DNA of 52,709 bases, taken from contig JAPLCP010000077.1 of NCBI GenBank assembly GCA_026392155.1, positions 1-52,709 of the forward strand, in the 5' to 3' direction. This document shows, one piece after another, positions 17,282 through 25,387 of the stretch. The translations under genes and the position numbers were made by a program. A model generated the notes under the pieces. It had not been told where the DNA came from. It did no database searches and saw only the letters and a program-made list of their open reading frames with translations. Position 1 is the stretch's first letter, and each line of letters begins with the position of its first letter. This DNA is from Armatimonadota bacterium. Its GTDB lineage: Bacteria; Armatimonadota; Armatimonadia; Armatimonadales; Armatimonadaceae.

Positions 17282-17330
17282 TACCCTGCCCTCGAATGTT
17301 CACTATCGCCAAGCGCCGCGAGGGACGGTA
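17282..17330 (+). promoter_or_regulatory. Hairpin in the binding-protein leader
   Basis: TACC-ctg-CCCTCG pairs with CGAGGG-ac-GGTA across a 24-nt loop and ends 10 nt before ATG 17341. It could control translation initiation. The stretch CTGAGTACCC just upstream recalls the TPP riboswitch, but the rest of that motif is absent. Confidence 0.5.
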
Positions 17331-17340
17331 GCATATCCCT

Positions 17341-18363
17341 ATGCCTACTCGCCGTGCTTTTTTGTGTCTCCTGGGAGTCCCGCTCCTCGCGGGTTGCCCG
17401 AAACCTGCAACTCCCCCAACCAGCTCTAGCCCTAACATAGCGGCTCGTGAGGATCTAAAAGTTGGCTTTCTGCCTGTCACGTGCCATCTGACTTGCCCGG
17501 TGACGGACTTCGCCTCGCGCACTAGCTCCACGGCGCACTATGAGTCGGAGAAGTTTCTCTCCTGGCCCGATGTTGCCAATGCCTTTAAGGCGGGCCGGCT
17601 TGATGCGACGTTTATGATCGCACCGCTTGCCATGGTACTGCGCGAGCAAGGTGTGCCTTGCCATATTGTCTATCTTGGTCACCGCGATGGCTCCACCGTC
17701 ATTGTCGCTAAGAACAGCACTGCCAAGAGCCTCAAAGATCTCAAGGGACAGACATTTGCCATCCCCAACAAAGCCTCCAACCAGTACCTCGTGATCCGCT
17801 ACTTGATGGAGAAAGAAGGCATGGCAGAAGGCGATCTGATCTTCAAGGAGCTACCGCCCCCGCAGATGCCCGCCGCGCTTGCCGCAGGGAGTATCGCAGG
17901 CTACTTTGTGGGAGAGCCTCACGCCGCCAAAGCCGAAGTGACCGGTGTGGGGCGGGTGCTCTACAAGGCAAAAGACATCTGGCCGCAGTTTATCTCGTGT
18001 GTGCTCGTTGTCTCGGATCGCTTGATCGCTCAGAAACCCGCGCTTGTCAAAGACCTCGTGCGCGGAATCGCCGAGTCCGGGGAGTGGGCGGAGAACCACC
18101 GCGATGAGGCCGCTAAAGTGGCGGCACCGTACTTCATGCAGGACGAGAAGCTCCTCAAGTACGTCCTCGATGATCCGGGTCGTGTCAGCTACCGTCAGCT
18201 CACGCCGGGCAATGAAGAGATGACCAAGATCCGTGACATGGCAATGAAAGCGGGCCTTCTCAAGACCGCGGTTCCCATCTCGGACTTTCTGGACACGCAG
18301 TTTATCCCAAAGAAGATCGAAGCCGCCAAGATCAACATGGCCGACGCGGGCAAGAAGCTCTAG
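17341..18363 (+). CDS. ABC transporter substrate-binding lipoprotein (NitT/TauT family)
   Basis: The 340-residue protein has an Arg-Arg N terminus (MPTRRAFLCLL) and the lipobox LLAGC, fitting a Tat- or Sec-exported lipoprotein. The mature part has the periplasmic-binding type 2 pattern of nitrate/sulfonate/thiamine-precursor binding proteins: LKVGFLPVTCHLTCPVTDFA at the start, DATFMIAPLAMVLREQG, SLKDLKGQTFAIPNKAS and GYFVGEPHAAKAE. The ligand is not predictable. The permease and ATPase genes lie directly downstream on the opposite strand; the two stop codons overlap on a shared CTAG (18360-18363). Confidence 0.87.
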   Translation: MPTRRAFLCLLGVPLLAGCPKPATPPTSSSPNIAAREDLKVGFLPVTCHLTCPVTDFASRTSSTAHYESEKFLSWPDVANAFKAGRLDATFMIAPLAMVLREQGVPCHIVYLGHRDGSTVIVAKNSTAKSLKDLKGQTFAIPNKASNQYLVIRYLMEKEGMAEGDLIFKELPPPQMPAALAAGSIAGYFVGEPHAAKAEVTGVGRVLYKAKDIWPQFISCVLVVSDRLIAQKPALVKDLVRGIAESGEWAENHRDEAAKVAAPYFMQDEKLLKYVLDDPGRVSYRQLTPGNEEMTKIRDMAMKAGLLKTAVPISDFLDTQFIPKKIEAAKINMADAGKKL

Positions 18364-19049
18364 CGCTCCAGACCCAGTGCCGTGAGGAGTGCATGGGTCG
18401 CCTCGACCACGGCGGGAGAGGTGACCTGCCGGGGGCGCGGTGTGGGAATGGCGTACTCGCACTGGATTTGGGCGGGGCGCTCCGAGAGAACCAAGACCCG
18501 ATCGGCAAGCTGAGCGGCTTCTTCAATATCATGGGTCACCAGAATCACCGTGCACGGGCGCTTGTCCAAGAGCCGGGCAAGCTCCGTGCGCATCTTCAGG
18601 CGAGTGAGGTAGTCGAGCGCCGAGAAAGGCTCATCGAGAAGCAGTAAGTCTGTCTTGCCTGCCAGCGCCCGTGCCAGCTCGACGCGCTGGCGCATCCCGC
18701 CGGAGAGCTGGTGTGGGTAGGCATTGGCAAACTCGGTCAGCCCGACAAGCTCCAAAAGCTCGGCAACCTCCGCCTCAGAGACTGCCCCCAGCGCGATATT
18801 CTGGCGCACGGTTCGCCAAGGAAAGAGCCCGTCTGTCTGATAAACCGTACGGGTCGTCCCCGTACGGGTCACCGTTCCCTGGGATGGCTTCAGGTGCCCA
18901 GAGAGTATCGAGAGAAGCGTGGTCTTGCCCGAGCCACTCGGGCCGACAATCGCCAGAAACTCCTGCGGGGCAACACTAAGATCCATAGGGCGGAGCACTT
19001 CCAAGCCCCCAAACGTATGCCCAACGCCTCGTAGCTCTAACGCGCTCAT
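18360..19049 (-). CDS. ABC transporter ATP-binding protein (NitT/TauT family)
   Basis: The 229-residue ATPase has Walker A GPSGSGKTT, Q-loop VYQTDGLFPWRTV, signature LSGGMRQRVELARALAG, Walker B LLLLDEPFSALD and the H-loop VTHDIEEA. ATG 19049 overlaps the permease stop (ATGA), so the GTG start three codons upstream is less likely. It energises the permease upstream and presumably works with the convergent binding protein. Confidence 0.95.
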   Translation of the reverse strand: MSALELRGVGHTFGGLEVLRPMDLSVAPQEFLAIVGPSGSGKTTLLSILSGHLKPSQGTVTRTGTTRTVYQTDGLFPWRTVRQNIALGAVSEAEVAELLELVGLTEFANAYPHQLSGGMRQRVELARALAGKTDLLLLDEPFSALDYLTRLKMRTELARLLDKRPCTVILVTHDIEEAAQLADRVLVLSERPAQIQCEYAIPTPRPRQVTSPAVVEATHALLTALGLER

Positions 19050-19831
19050 CGCTCCCACCCCCAGCGCAGCGACGGCACTTTGGTGAGAAGCATCAGCAAG
19101 CGGTCAAAGGTGATCCCCAGCACTCCGATCACCAGCATCCCCACCAAGATAAGATCCGGGCGGAGTGCCTGGTTGGCATCCTGGATCAGAAACCCCACCC
19201 CACGGTCTCCGGCGATCATCTCCGCCGCCACGAGAACCAGCCAGCAGAGCCCCATGGTTACCCGTAGCATGGTCACCAGCTGCGGCATGATGGCGGGAAA
19301 GAGCACCTGGGAGAAAAGCCGCAGTCCACGGAGCCCATAGTCTTCTGCAACCCGGAAGTAGACACGAGGAACGGCCACGACGGCAGCGACAGTGGTAACG
19401 GCCACCGGAGGGAGCGCGGCAAGTAAGATCAGAAAAACCACGGTCGTGTCCCCTGTCCCGAGCCATAGAACCGCAAACGGAATCCAGGCCAGCGGCGAGA
19501 GCGCACGAAGAAAGTTCAGGACAGGAAGCAGCGCCTCACGAGCCGCCACCCAACGGCCCAGCCAGAGCCCGAGGGGCACTCCCAACCCCACACTCAAAAC
19601 ATAGGCAACCAGCACACGCGCCAGAGAGGCCAGCGTGTCTTTGAGAAGGCGACCGTCGCGCGATGCTTCCGAAAACCCGGCCAGTGCCTCCGTTGGGGAG
19701 GGAAACAGCCCGATCTGCGTGCCGGGTCCGGTGGGACGAACCAGCCAGCCACGGCTCGCCGCAAAAAACCAGGCAGCGAGCAGAACGAAAAGAGTACCGA
19801 GGGGAAGAAGAGAGCGCAGCGGAAGCTTCAT
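19046..19831 (-). CDS. ABC transporter permease (NitT/TauT family)
   Basis: The 261-residue inner-membrane protein has about six hydrophobic segments. The transporter inner-membrane signature reads EDYGLRGLRLFSQVLFPAIMPQL, the EAA-like loop that contacts the ATPase. The first helix is LLPLGTLFVLLAAWFFAA. It is the first gene of a two-gene operon with the ATPase. Confidence 0.92.
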   Translation of the reverse strand: MKLPLRSLLPLGTLFVLLAAWFFAASRGWLVRPTGPGTQIGLFPSPTEALAGFSEASRDGRLLKDTLASLARVLVAYVLSVGLGVPLGLWLGRWVAAREALLPVLNFLRALSPLAWIPFAVLWLGTGDTTVVFLILLAALPPVAVTTVAAVVAVPRVYFRVAEDYGLRGLRLFSQVLFPAIMPQLVTMLRVTMGLCWLVLVAAEMIAGDRGVGFLIQDANQALRPDLILVGMLVIGVLGITFDRLLMLLTKVPSLRWGWER

Positions 19832-19840
19832 GTCGGGAGA

Positions 19841-19846
19841 AGTATA
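19841..19846 (-). promoter_or_regulatory. -10 hexamer TATACT for the permease-ATPase operon
   Basis: TATACT on the minus strand ends 9 nt before ATG 19831. Confidence 0.55.
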
Positions 19847-19973
19847 GCACGCGGGGCACCAACACCCATCCTATCGCTCTCCCTGTGTGGGCGAAGGCAG
19901 GGAAACGAGCTGTTGCGCGGATAGTGATCCCCCCGTAGGCCGAGTTACAACCTTCATCTCATCCTATTTCACA

Positions 19974-21350
19974 TCAGCCCGCAAGACCCGCGAAGTCTTT
20001 GTCGCTAAGGCCTTTGAGCTCGCCGGTGCTGTCTCCAAAGCGCTCTAGCGGAACCCCCATGCGGCGCAGGAGACCGAGGTGGAGGTTGCAGAGCGGAGTA
20101 TTCTTAGCGTAGGTCAGGTGGCGACCTGTGGAGAGCGTGTTGCCGCCGCGCCCGCCGAGCACGAGTGGCAGGTTGTAGGGGCTGTGCGCATTGCCATCTT
20201 TGATGCCACTTCCGAAGAGCACCATGCTATTGTCGAGCAGCGTGCCCTCACCGTCTTTGATGGCTTTCATGCGCTGGAGCATGTAGCCGTACTGGGCCAG
20301 GTGCCAGATCCCGATTTTTTTGTAGGCATCGAGTTTTTCGGCGTTGTTTTCATGGTGGCTGTACTCGTGGTGGCCACCGTGGACACCGGGCAGGAAGCCG
20401 AAGTTGCGCCCGGAGACTTCGTTGCCGAAGAGGAACGTGGAGACACGCGTGGAGTCCGACCAGAAGCCCAGTACCATCAGATCCAGCATGATCCGCACTT
20501 GCTCCGTGTGGTCTAGAGGCCGCTTATCGCCGGGAACGGCGTACCAGTCTTTAATGCGCTTGTCGAGTTTCTCAGACTCCGCACGCAGAATGGGATCGTC
20601 CAAGACGGAGCCCTTGCGGCGAGCGGCATCGAAGGCGATACGCTTCTCGACGGCACGCACGGCATCTAGATACTCTTCGAGCTTGAGGCGATCTGCGGCG
20701 CTGATCTTTTTCTTGAGGCCACTCGCATCGTCGAGCACCGAGTCTAGCACGGACTTGTCACTGGCGCTCACGCCCTTTCCGCTCTGCCCCTGGCGGAAAA
20801 GACGGTCAAAAGCGGCTTGGGGATTGATCTCCCGCGAGACGGGCGTCGTGGGCGTGCTCCAGGAGATATGCGAGCCGTAGAGCGCGGTCAGGCCGACATT
20901 GGTATCCACATAGGTCGTCGGAGGGTCTACGGAGAGCTCCAGCGATGGCAGCGGGGTGAGGTTGCCGAGCTTCTGTGCGATAAGCTGGTCTATCGAGATG
21001 CCCCCCGCATTGAGATTGGCCCCGGTCGTCTTGGCGATCGTGGTGCCGGTCAGAAACGGCGCGATCTTGTAGTAGTGTCCATCACCCGTGATCGAGCCAT
21101 GGTTCATCAGCTCCGTGAGAACGAGGATATCGTCCTTGACGGCAGCAAGAGGCGCAAGAATCTCTGAGAGCTCAAACTGACTTCCATTGCCTTTGGGTGT
21201 CCACGCAAAGGGGTTCACCCCGTTGGGCATGTAGAGCACCGCCAAGCGATTCGGCGACTTCGCCGTGGTCTGAGCCAGCGCCTCAAAAGCGGGCAGGGCA
21301 AGCGCGACACCCGCGCCCCGCAAAACAGTTCGTCGTGTTAGCGTCTTCAT
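19974..21350 (-). CDS. DUF1552 (HXXSHH motif) exported protein
   Basis: ATG 21350 is chosen because a Tat signal follows at once (MKTLTRRTVLRGAGVALALPAFEALAQ) and a -10 lies 7 nt upstream. The frame extends to 21401. The 458-residue protein contains the family hallmark HEYSHH within GVHGGHHEYSHHENNAEKL, plus RLAVLYMPNGVNP and VLFGSGIKDGNAHSPYNLP. In planctomycete-like bacteria this family is usually encoded beside a DUF1587/1588/1592 cytochrome-like protein; no such partner is nearby. Function not established. Confidence 0.88.
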   Translation of the reverse strand: MKTLTRRTVLRGAGVALALPAFEALAQTTAKSPNRLAVLYMPNGVNPFAWTPKGNGSQFELSEILAPLAAVKDDILVLTELMNHGSITGDGHYYKIAPFLTGTTIAKTTGANLNAGGISIDQLIAQKLGNLTPLPSLELSVDPPTTYVDTNVGLTALYGSHISWSTPTTPVSREINPQAAFDRLFRQGQSGKGVSASDKSVLDSVLDDASGLKKKISAADRLKLEEYLDAVRAVEKRIAFDAARRKGSVLDDPILRAESEKLDKRIKDWYAVPGDKRPLDHTEQVRIMLDLMVLGFWSDSTRVSTFLFGNEVSGRNFGFLPGVHGGHHEYSHHENNAEKLDAYKKIGIWHLAQYGYMLQRMKAIKDGEGTLLDNSMVLFGSGIKDGNAHSPYNLPLVLGGRGGNTLSTGRHLTYAKNTPLCNLHLGLLRRMGVPLERFGDSTGELKGLSDKDFAGLAG

Positions 21351-21357
21351 CGCATCT

Positions 21358-21363
21358 ATTTTA
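21358..21363 (-). promoter_or_regulatory. -10 hexamer TAAAAT for the DUF1552 gene
   Basis: TAAAAT on the minus strand ends 7 nt before ATG 21350. It sits in a 49-bp divergent gap. Confidence 0.45.
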
Positions 21364-21376
21364 CCGCAACGCCGTT

Positions 21377-21382
21377 TATAAT
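21377..21382 (+). promoter_or_regulatory. -10 hexamer TATAAT for the gene at 21400
   Basis: TATAAT is followed by a short leader with AAGGAG (21386-21391), 8 nt before ATG 21400. Here the mRNA has a normal ribosome site, unlike the leaderless neighbours. Confidence 0.55.
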
Positions 21383-21399
21383 GATAAGGAGAAATTCCC

Positions 21400-21906
21400 A
21401 TGAGTAAAGTGAGTAAGCTAGTTCTGGTGGTGTGTGCCCTGCTGCTCGTCGCAGCGGGTATCTGGTCACTCGCGCCGCGCCCGGCAGCGACACCGGAGCT
21501 TCAGATCGCGGAGTCGCTGCAAGAGGCTGCGGACTACGCTCAAGCGGGGAGAGTCTCGTCCATGATGGACTTGATCTCCAACGACTTCAAGAGCGGGATG
21601 ATGAATAAAGCACGGATGCAGCTTCTGCTCACCCAGGCAAAGCGCAGTGGGCAGGGAGTGCGCTACGACGTGAGAGTTGCACCACCCCGCGTGCTTCCCT
21701 CCGCCGATGGCAACCCCGACCAGCGGGTGGTCTTTACGGCAGCCTCGGTGCTCGGTGACGGTAGCGAGACGCTCTGGGGTGGCAACCAGCTCACTCTGGT
21801 GATGCGAAAAGAGACGCGCCGCCACAACCTAATCTACACCGAGCCGCACTGGCGCGTGATCTCAATTGCCAACATGCCGCCCCTCCCTGGCGAGAGCAGC
21901 GAGTAG
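21400..21906 (+). CDS. Small membrane-anchored protein, NTF2-like fold possible
   Basis: The 168-residue protein has one N-terminal helix (LVLVVCALLLVAAGIWSLA) as membrane anchor. A helix-rich start (IAESLQEAADYAQAGRVSSMMDLISNDF) and beta-strands ending in HWRVISIANM follow, resembling NTF2/SnoaL-like proteins. It overlaps rlmH by one base (TAGTG). Its own function is unknown; the overlap points to co-translation with rlmH. Confidence 0.7.
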   Translation: MSKVSKLVLVVCALLLVAAGIWSLAPRPAATPELQIAESLQEAADYAQAGRVSSMMDLISNDFKSGMMNKARMQLLLTQAKRSGQGVRYDVRVAPPRVLPSADGNPDQRVVFTAASVLGDGSETLWGGNQLTLVMRKETRRHNLIYTEPHWRVISIANMPPLPGESSE

Positions 21907-22370
21907 TGGCCGCACGTCCCCAGGTCACCGTGCTCTGTGTCGGGAAGCTGCGCGAGACGTACTGGAAAGACGCCATCGCGGAGTATGTCAAGCGGCTTGG
22001 GGGCCAGACCAGTTCCTTTGCGCTGATCGAGGTTGAGGAAGACACCCGTGCCAACTCGGAGAAAGAGGGCGAGCGCCTGCTTGCCAAAATCCCCGAGCGC
22101 GGCTGGGTCGTGGCCTGCGATGGAACCGGAAAGGCACTGGCCTCCGAGGCGCTGGCAGCCAAGATCGAGCAGGTCTGCACCGAGGGCGAGAGCCACTTAC
22201 TGTTTCTCATCGGCGGAGCCAACGGCCTCAGCGATGCCGTCCGCTCTCGTGCCAGCTTCTTGCTCTCGTTTGGCCCGATGACCCTCCCTCACCCACTCGC
22301 GAGAGTCGTCTTAGTGGAGCAGCTCTACCGCGCCTTCAAGATCAACCGCGGCGAGGCGTACCATCGATAA
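21906..22370 (+). CDS. rlmH: 23S rRNA (pseudouridine1915-N3)-methyltransferase RlmH
   Basis: The 154-residue SPOUT methyltransferase starts with GTG 21906, overlapping the previous stop (TAGTG). Family motifs are VTVLCVGKLRETYWKDAIAEYVKRL, WVVACDGTGKALASEALA, LLFLIGGANGLSD, the LPHPLARVVLVEQLYRAFKI knot region and the terminal GEAYHR, which completes the active site. It methylates helix 69 of 23S rRNA in the assembled ribosome. Length is normal for the family. Confidence 0.96.
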   Translation: MAARPQVTVLCVGKLRETYWKDAIAEYVKRLGGQTSSFALIEVEEDTRANSEKEGERLLAKIPERGWVVACDGTGKALASEALAAKIEQVCTEGESHLLFLIGGANGLSDAVRSRASFLLSFGPMTLPHPLARVVLVEQLYRAFKINRGEAYHR

Positions 22371-22396
22371 GCCCCCCCCGGCGGGAGTCAGGGGGA

Positions 22397-23005
22397 TCAG
22401 TCAAACGGCAAGTCGGGCGGCGGCAAGAGCGCACCCGCTCGCTCACAACTCTCACGCCACTCCCACAGAAGTGTGAGGTCAGGAATTGGCCCCGAGGGGA
22501 ACCTTTCCGGGGCGATGGTAATCGGAGGAGTAGGCAGAGAGAGGCTTGTGAGCCAGTCGGCTTCGGCTTGCGAGGCGAAAACCAGCGCGGCGGCGTGGGT
22601 TAGCAAGAGCCGCTCGGGAATGAGAAGCTCCGCGGAGGGGTAGCGACCCGTGCGCCACTCGATAAGAAAGGCTTGTTTTTCCGTGGGGTCCGTGATTGGG
22701 ATAAACTCTTCTCGGTGTGCCCAGCGCTTGGTGTTGTACTTTAGGTACGCCGCGCCAGTGAGCTGACTAATCTCAGGCGAGAAAGCAAGAAGCGCATGCG
22801 GATAGCCACGCGGGAGCTTGTCGGCCAAAAGTGGGGTTTGTGAGGAAAACGAGAGATGGACATAGCTCTCTAGCCCTAGCTTTCGTCGCCGCGAGAGTGC
22901 CGTGGGGCGCGGGTGGGCAGAGGCGCGGAGTGCTCCCTCCGTAAGAATCTCAGGGAGAAATTGGAGCGGCGTGGTATGCCAGTAAAACTCGGGGCTGGGA
23001 ACCAT
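22397..23005 (-). CDS. DarT-like (DUF4433-type) putative ADP-ribosyltransferase
   Basis: ATG 23005 is chosen because a TACAAT -10 lies 12 nt upstream. The upstream extension to 23095 has no family resemblance. The 202-residue protein begins FYWHTTPLQFLPEILTEGALRASA, which fits the HxT...NLxxIlxxGl start of DarT-type ADP-ribosyltransferases. SYVHLSFSSQTPLL follows in the place of the YVPFYFxPRSPML strand, and ELLIPERLLLTHAAALVF resembles the DarT C-terminal QAEFLVPxxVPL strand with its Glu. DarT toxins modify thymidine in single-stranded DNA and are normally neutralised by a macrodomain antitoxin (DarG). No macrodomain gene is adjacent. Assignment is tentative and based on motif order only. 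Confidence 0.45.
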   Translation of the reverse strand: MVPSPEFYWHTTPLQFLPEILTEGALRASAHPRPTALSRRRKLGLESYVHLSFSSQTPLLADKLPRGYPHALLAFSPEISQLTGAAYLKYNTKRWAHREEFIPITDPTEKQAFLIEWRTGRYPSAELLIPERLLLTHAAALVFASQAEADWLTSLSLPTPPITIAPERFPSGPIPDLTLLWEWRESCERAGALLPPPDLPFD

Positions 23006-23017
23006 AATAGCAATAGG

Positions 23018-23023
23018 ATTGTA
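23018..23023 (-). promoter_or_regulatory. -10 hexamer TACAAT for the DarT-like gene
   Basis: TACAAT on the minus strand lies 12 nt before ATG 23005. It is divergent from the topA promoter at 23056-23061. Confidence 0.5.
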
Positions 23024-23055
23024 CACTCTCGTTGCGAAGGGGTGAGCCACCACGA

Positions 23056-23061
23056 TACAAT
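23056..23061 (+). promoter_or_regulatory. -10 hexamer TACAAT for topA
   Basis: TACAAT lies 27 nt before ATG 23089. A short leader follows with AGGAA (23079-23083), 5 nt before the start. Confidence 0.45.
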
Positions 23062-23088
23062 CGGCGGCGTCCCCCTCAGGAATAAAAT

Positions 23089-25383
23089 ATGGCAAGATCG
23101 CTCATTATCGTCGAATCACCGGCTAAGACCAAGACCATCAAGGGTTTTCTTGGCCCCGACTACAAAGTCGAGGCCAGCATGGGCCATGTCCGTGACCTGC
23201 CCAAGTCAAAGTTGTCCGTGGACATTGAAAACGACTTCGCACTCACCTACGAGCCACTGACGGACCGTAAAGACGTGCTTGGAAAGCTCGCGGCGGCGGC
23301 CAAGGGCTGTGACACCATCTACCTGGCCTCCGACCCTGACCGTGAGGGAGAGGCGATCTCGTGGCACATCGCGCAGGCACTGAAGCTGCCTAAAGCGAAG
23401 ATCAAGCGCATCGTCTTTAATGAGATCACCAAGTCGGCGGTGAACTTAGCGCTTGCCAATCCCCGTGAGATCAATCAAGATAAAGTAGAGGCCCAAGAGA
23501 CACGCCGGACGCTAGATAGACTAGTCGGCTACAAGATCAGCCCTCTGCTTTGGAAAAAAGTGCGCAAAGATCTCTCCGCAGGCCGTGTACAGTCCGTGGC
23601 CGTGCGCCTGATCTGCGACCGTGAGCGTGAGATTTTAGCGTTTGTGCCCGTGGAGTACTGGAGCCTTACCGCCAACCTTGCGCCCCAGACCGGCAAGAAG
23701 CAGGCTTTCGATGCCAACTTAGTGGGCTTCGAGGGCAAGAAGCTCGAGATTAAGACTGAGGACGAGACCATGGCGGTCTTGCGGGCGGTCGAGAGCGCCC
23801 CCTGGACGGTCGCCAAGGTCAAGAAGTCCGAGCGGCAGCGACGTGCCTATGCCCCGTTTATTACGTCCACGATCCAGCAAGAAGCGGCGCGCAAGCTTGG
23901 ATTTTCCAGTAAGCGCACCATGACGGTGGCGCAGCAGCTCTACGAAGGCATTGACTTGGGCGGCGATGCAGGTACCGTGGGTCTCATTACCTACATGCGT
24001 ACCGACTCAACACGCGTCGCGGGCGAGGCACAGGCGGCAGCAAAAGAGTACATTATCGAAAACTTTGGCAAGCCCTACGCGCCTGAGAAGTTCAATGTCT
24101 ACAAGTCCAAGAACGCCGCACAGGATGCCCACGAAGCGATTCGCCCGACCTACATCACCCGAGAGCCCGATAGCATCAAGACGCGCCTCAATGCCGACCA
24201 GTACAAGCTCTACCGCCTGATCTGGCTGCGCTTTATTGCGTCGCAGATGTCGCCCGCTGTGATGGATGTCGTACAAGCCGATATTGAAGCGGCAAAGTAC
24301 ACGTTCCGAGCAACCGGCTCCACGATCAAGTTCGACGGCTTCCTGCGGGTCTACAATGAAGGCAAGGACAATCCAGCGCAAGTGGACGATGACGAGAAGC
24401 CACCGCTTCCGCCGCTCAACGAGGGCATGCCGCTGGATCTGCTCAAGCTCCTGCCCAAGCAGCACTTCACCGAGCCCCCGCCACGCTTCACGGAAGCAAC
24501 TCTGGTCAAGGCGATGGAGGAGCAAGGCATTGGTCGCCCCAGTACCTACGCCTCGATCATCTCGACCATCCAGGACCGTGGCTACGTGGCGCTGAATGAG
24601 AAGAAATTTCAGCCCACAGACCTAGGTAATGTCGTCACCGATCTACTGGTTCAAGCCTTCCCCCAGATCCTCGATGTACACTTTACCGCAGGAATGGAGG
24701 AGCGCTTAGACGCGATCGAGGAAGGTAAGGACACCCGGATCGCGCTGCTCAAGGAGTTCTACGAGCCCTTTGCCATCGCCTTGAAGGCTGCCGATGAGAC
24801 CATGGGCAAGTTCGCTAAAGACACTGGTCGCGCCTGCCCTGAGTGTGGCAAGGCACTTGTGGAGAAATTTAGCCGCTACGGAAAGTTTATCTCCTGCTCA
24901 GGCTACCCGGACTGTAAGTACAGCGAGAAGCTCGCCGCTGAAGGAGCTGACGGTGAGGCTGCTCCGGTGGCAGAGCCTGTGGTCTCAGAGATCCCCTGCC
25001 CCAACTGTAGCCGCCTCTTGGTCGAGAAGACGGGGCGCTTTGGGAAGTTTCTTGCCTGCCCTGGCTACCCGGAGTGTAAGTACATCCACAAAGACAAGCC
25101 TGCCGCCGAGTCTACGGGGGTCAAGTGCTTTGCGTGTGGCAAGGGCGAGTTTGTGGAGAAGCGAAGCCGGAGCGGGGTCTTCTACTCCTGTAATCAGTAC
25201 CCTGCCTGCAAGACCGCTCTCCCGGGCAAGCCCCTCACCGACCGCAAGTGCCCTCAGTGCGAGGGCTTGTTGCATGAGAAAGTCTTTAAAGGGCGACTGA
25301 CGGGGATCGCGTGTGCCAACAAAGAGTGTGGCTACTCCGAGAGCATCAAAGCCGCCCTGAAAGAAGAACCCGCTGAGGCCTAG
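23089..25383 (+). CDS. topA: DNA topoisomerase I (type IA)
   Basis: The 764-residue enzyme has the Toprim domain at the N terminus (LIIVESPAKTKTIKGFLG, then ASDPDREGEAISWH). The catalytic Tyr302 is in GLITYMRTDSTR. Also present are LSAGRVQSVAVRLICDRE and MEEQGIGRPSTYASII. Four C-terminal zinc-ribbon repeats follow from about residue 583 (CPECGKALVEKFSRYGKF, CPNCSRLLVEKTGRFGKF, CFACGKGEFVEKRSRSGVF, CPQCEGLLHEKVFKG). It relaxes negative supercoils. It converges on the HTH gene with only four bases between the stops. Confidence 0.97.
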   Translation: MARSLIIVESPAKTKTIKGFLGPDYKVEASMGHVRDLPKSKLSVDIENDFALTYEPLTDRKDVLGKLAAAAKGCDTIYLASDPDREGEAISWHIAQALKLPKAKIKRIVFNEITKSAVNLALANPREINQDKVEAQETRRTLDRLVGYKISPLLWKKVRKDLSAGRVQSVAVRLICDREREILAFVPVEYWSLTANLAPQTGKKQAFDANLVGFEGKKLEIKTEDETMAVLRAVESAPWTVAKVKKSERQRRAYAPFITSTIQQEAARKLGFSSKRTMTVAQQLYEGIDLGGDAGTVGLITYMRTDSTRVAGEAQAAAKEYIIENFGKPYAPEKFNVYKSKNAAQDAHEAIRPTYITREPDSIKTRLNADQYKLYRLIWLRFIASQMSPAVMDVVQADIEAAKYTFRATGSTIKFDGFLRVYNEGKDNPAQVDDDEKPPLPPLNEGMPLDLLKLLPKQHFTEPPPRFTEATLVKAMEEQGIGRPSTYASIISTIQDRGYVALNEKKFQPTDLGNVVTDLLVQAFPQILDVHFTAGMEERLDAIEEGKDTRIALLKEFYEPFAIALKAADETMGKFAKDTGRACPECGKALVEKFSRYGKFISCSGYPDCKYSEKLAAEGADGEAAPVAEPVVSEIPCPNCSRLLVEKTGRFGKFLACPGYPECKYIHKDKPAAESTGVKCFACGKGEFVEKRSRSGVFYSCNQYPACKTALPGKPLTDRKCPQCEGLLHEKVFKGRLTGIACANKECGYSESIKAALKEEPAEA

Positions 25384-25387
25384 GGGC

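Noticed and set aside
17255-17340. TPP riboswitch before the binding-protein gene
   Set aside because: CTGAGTACCC recalls the TPP core, but the second conserved segment (TGAACCTGA...GG-TAAT-CC-GCG) is not found.
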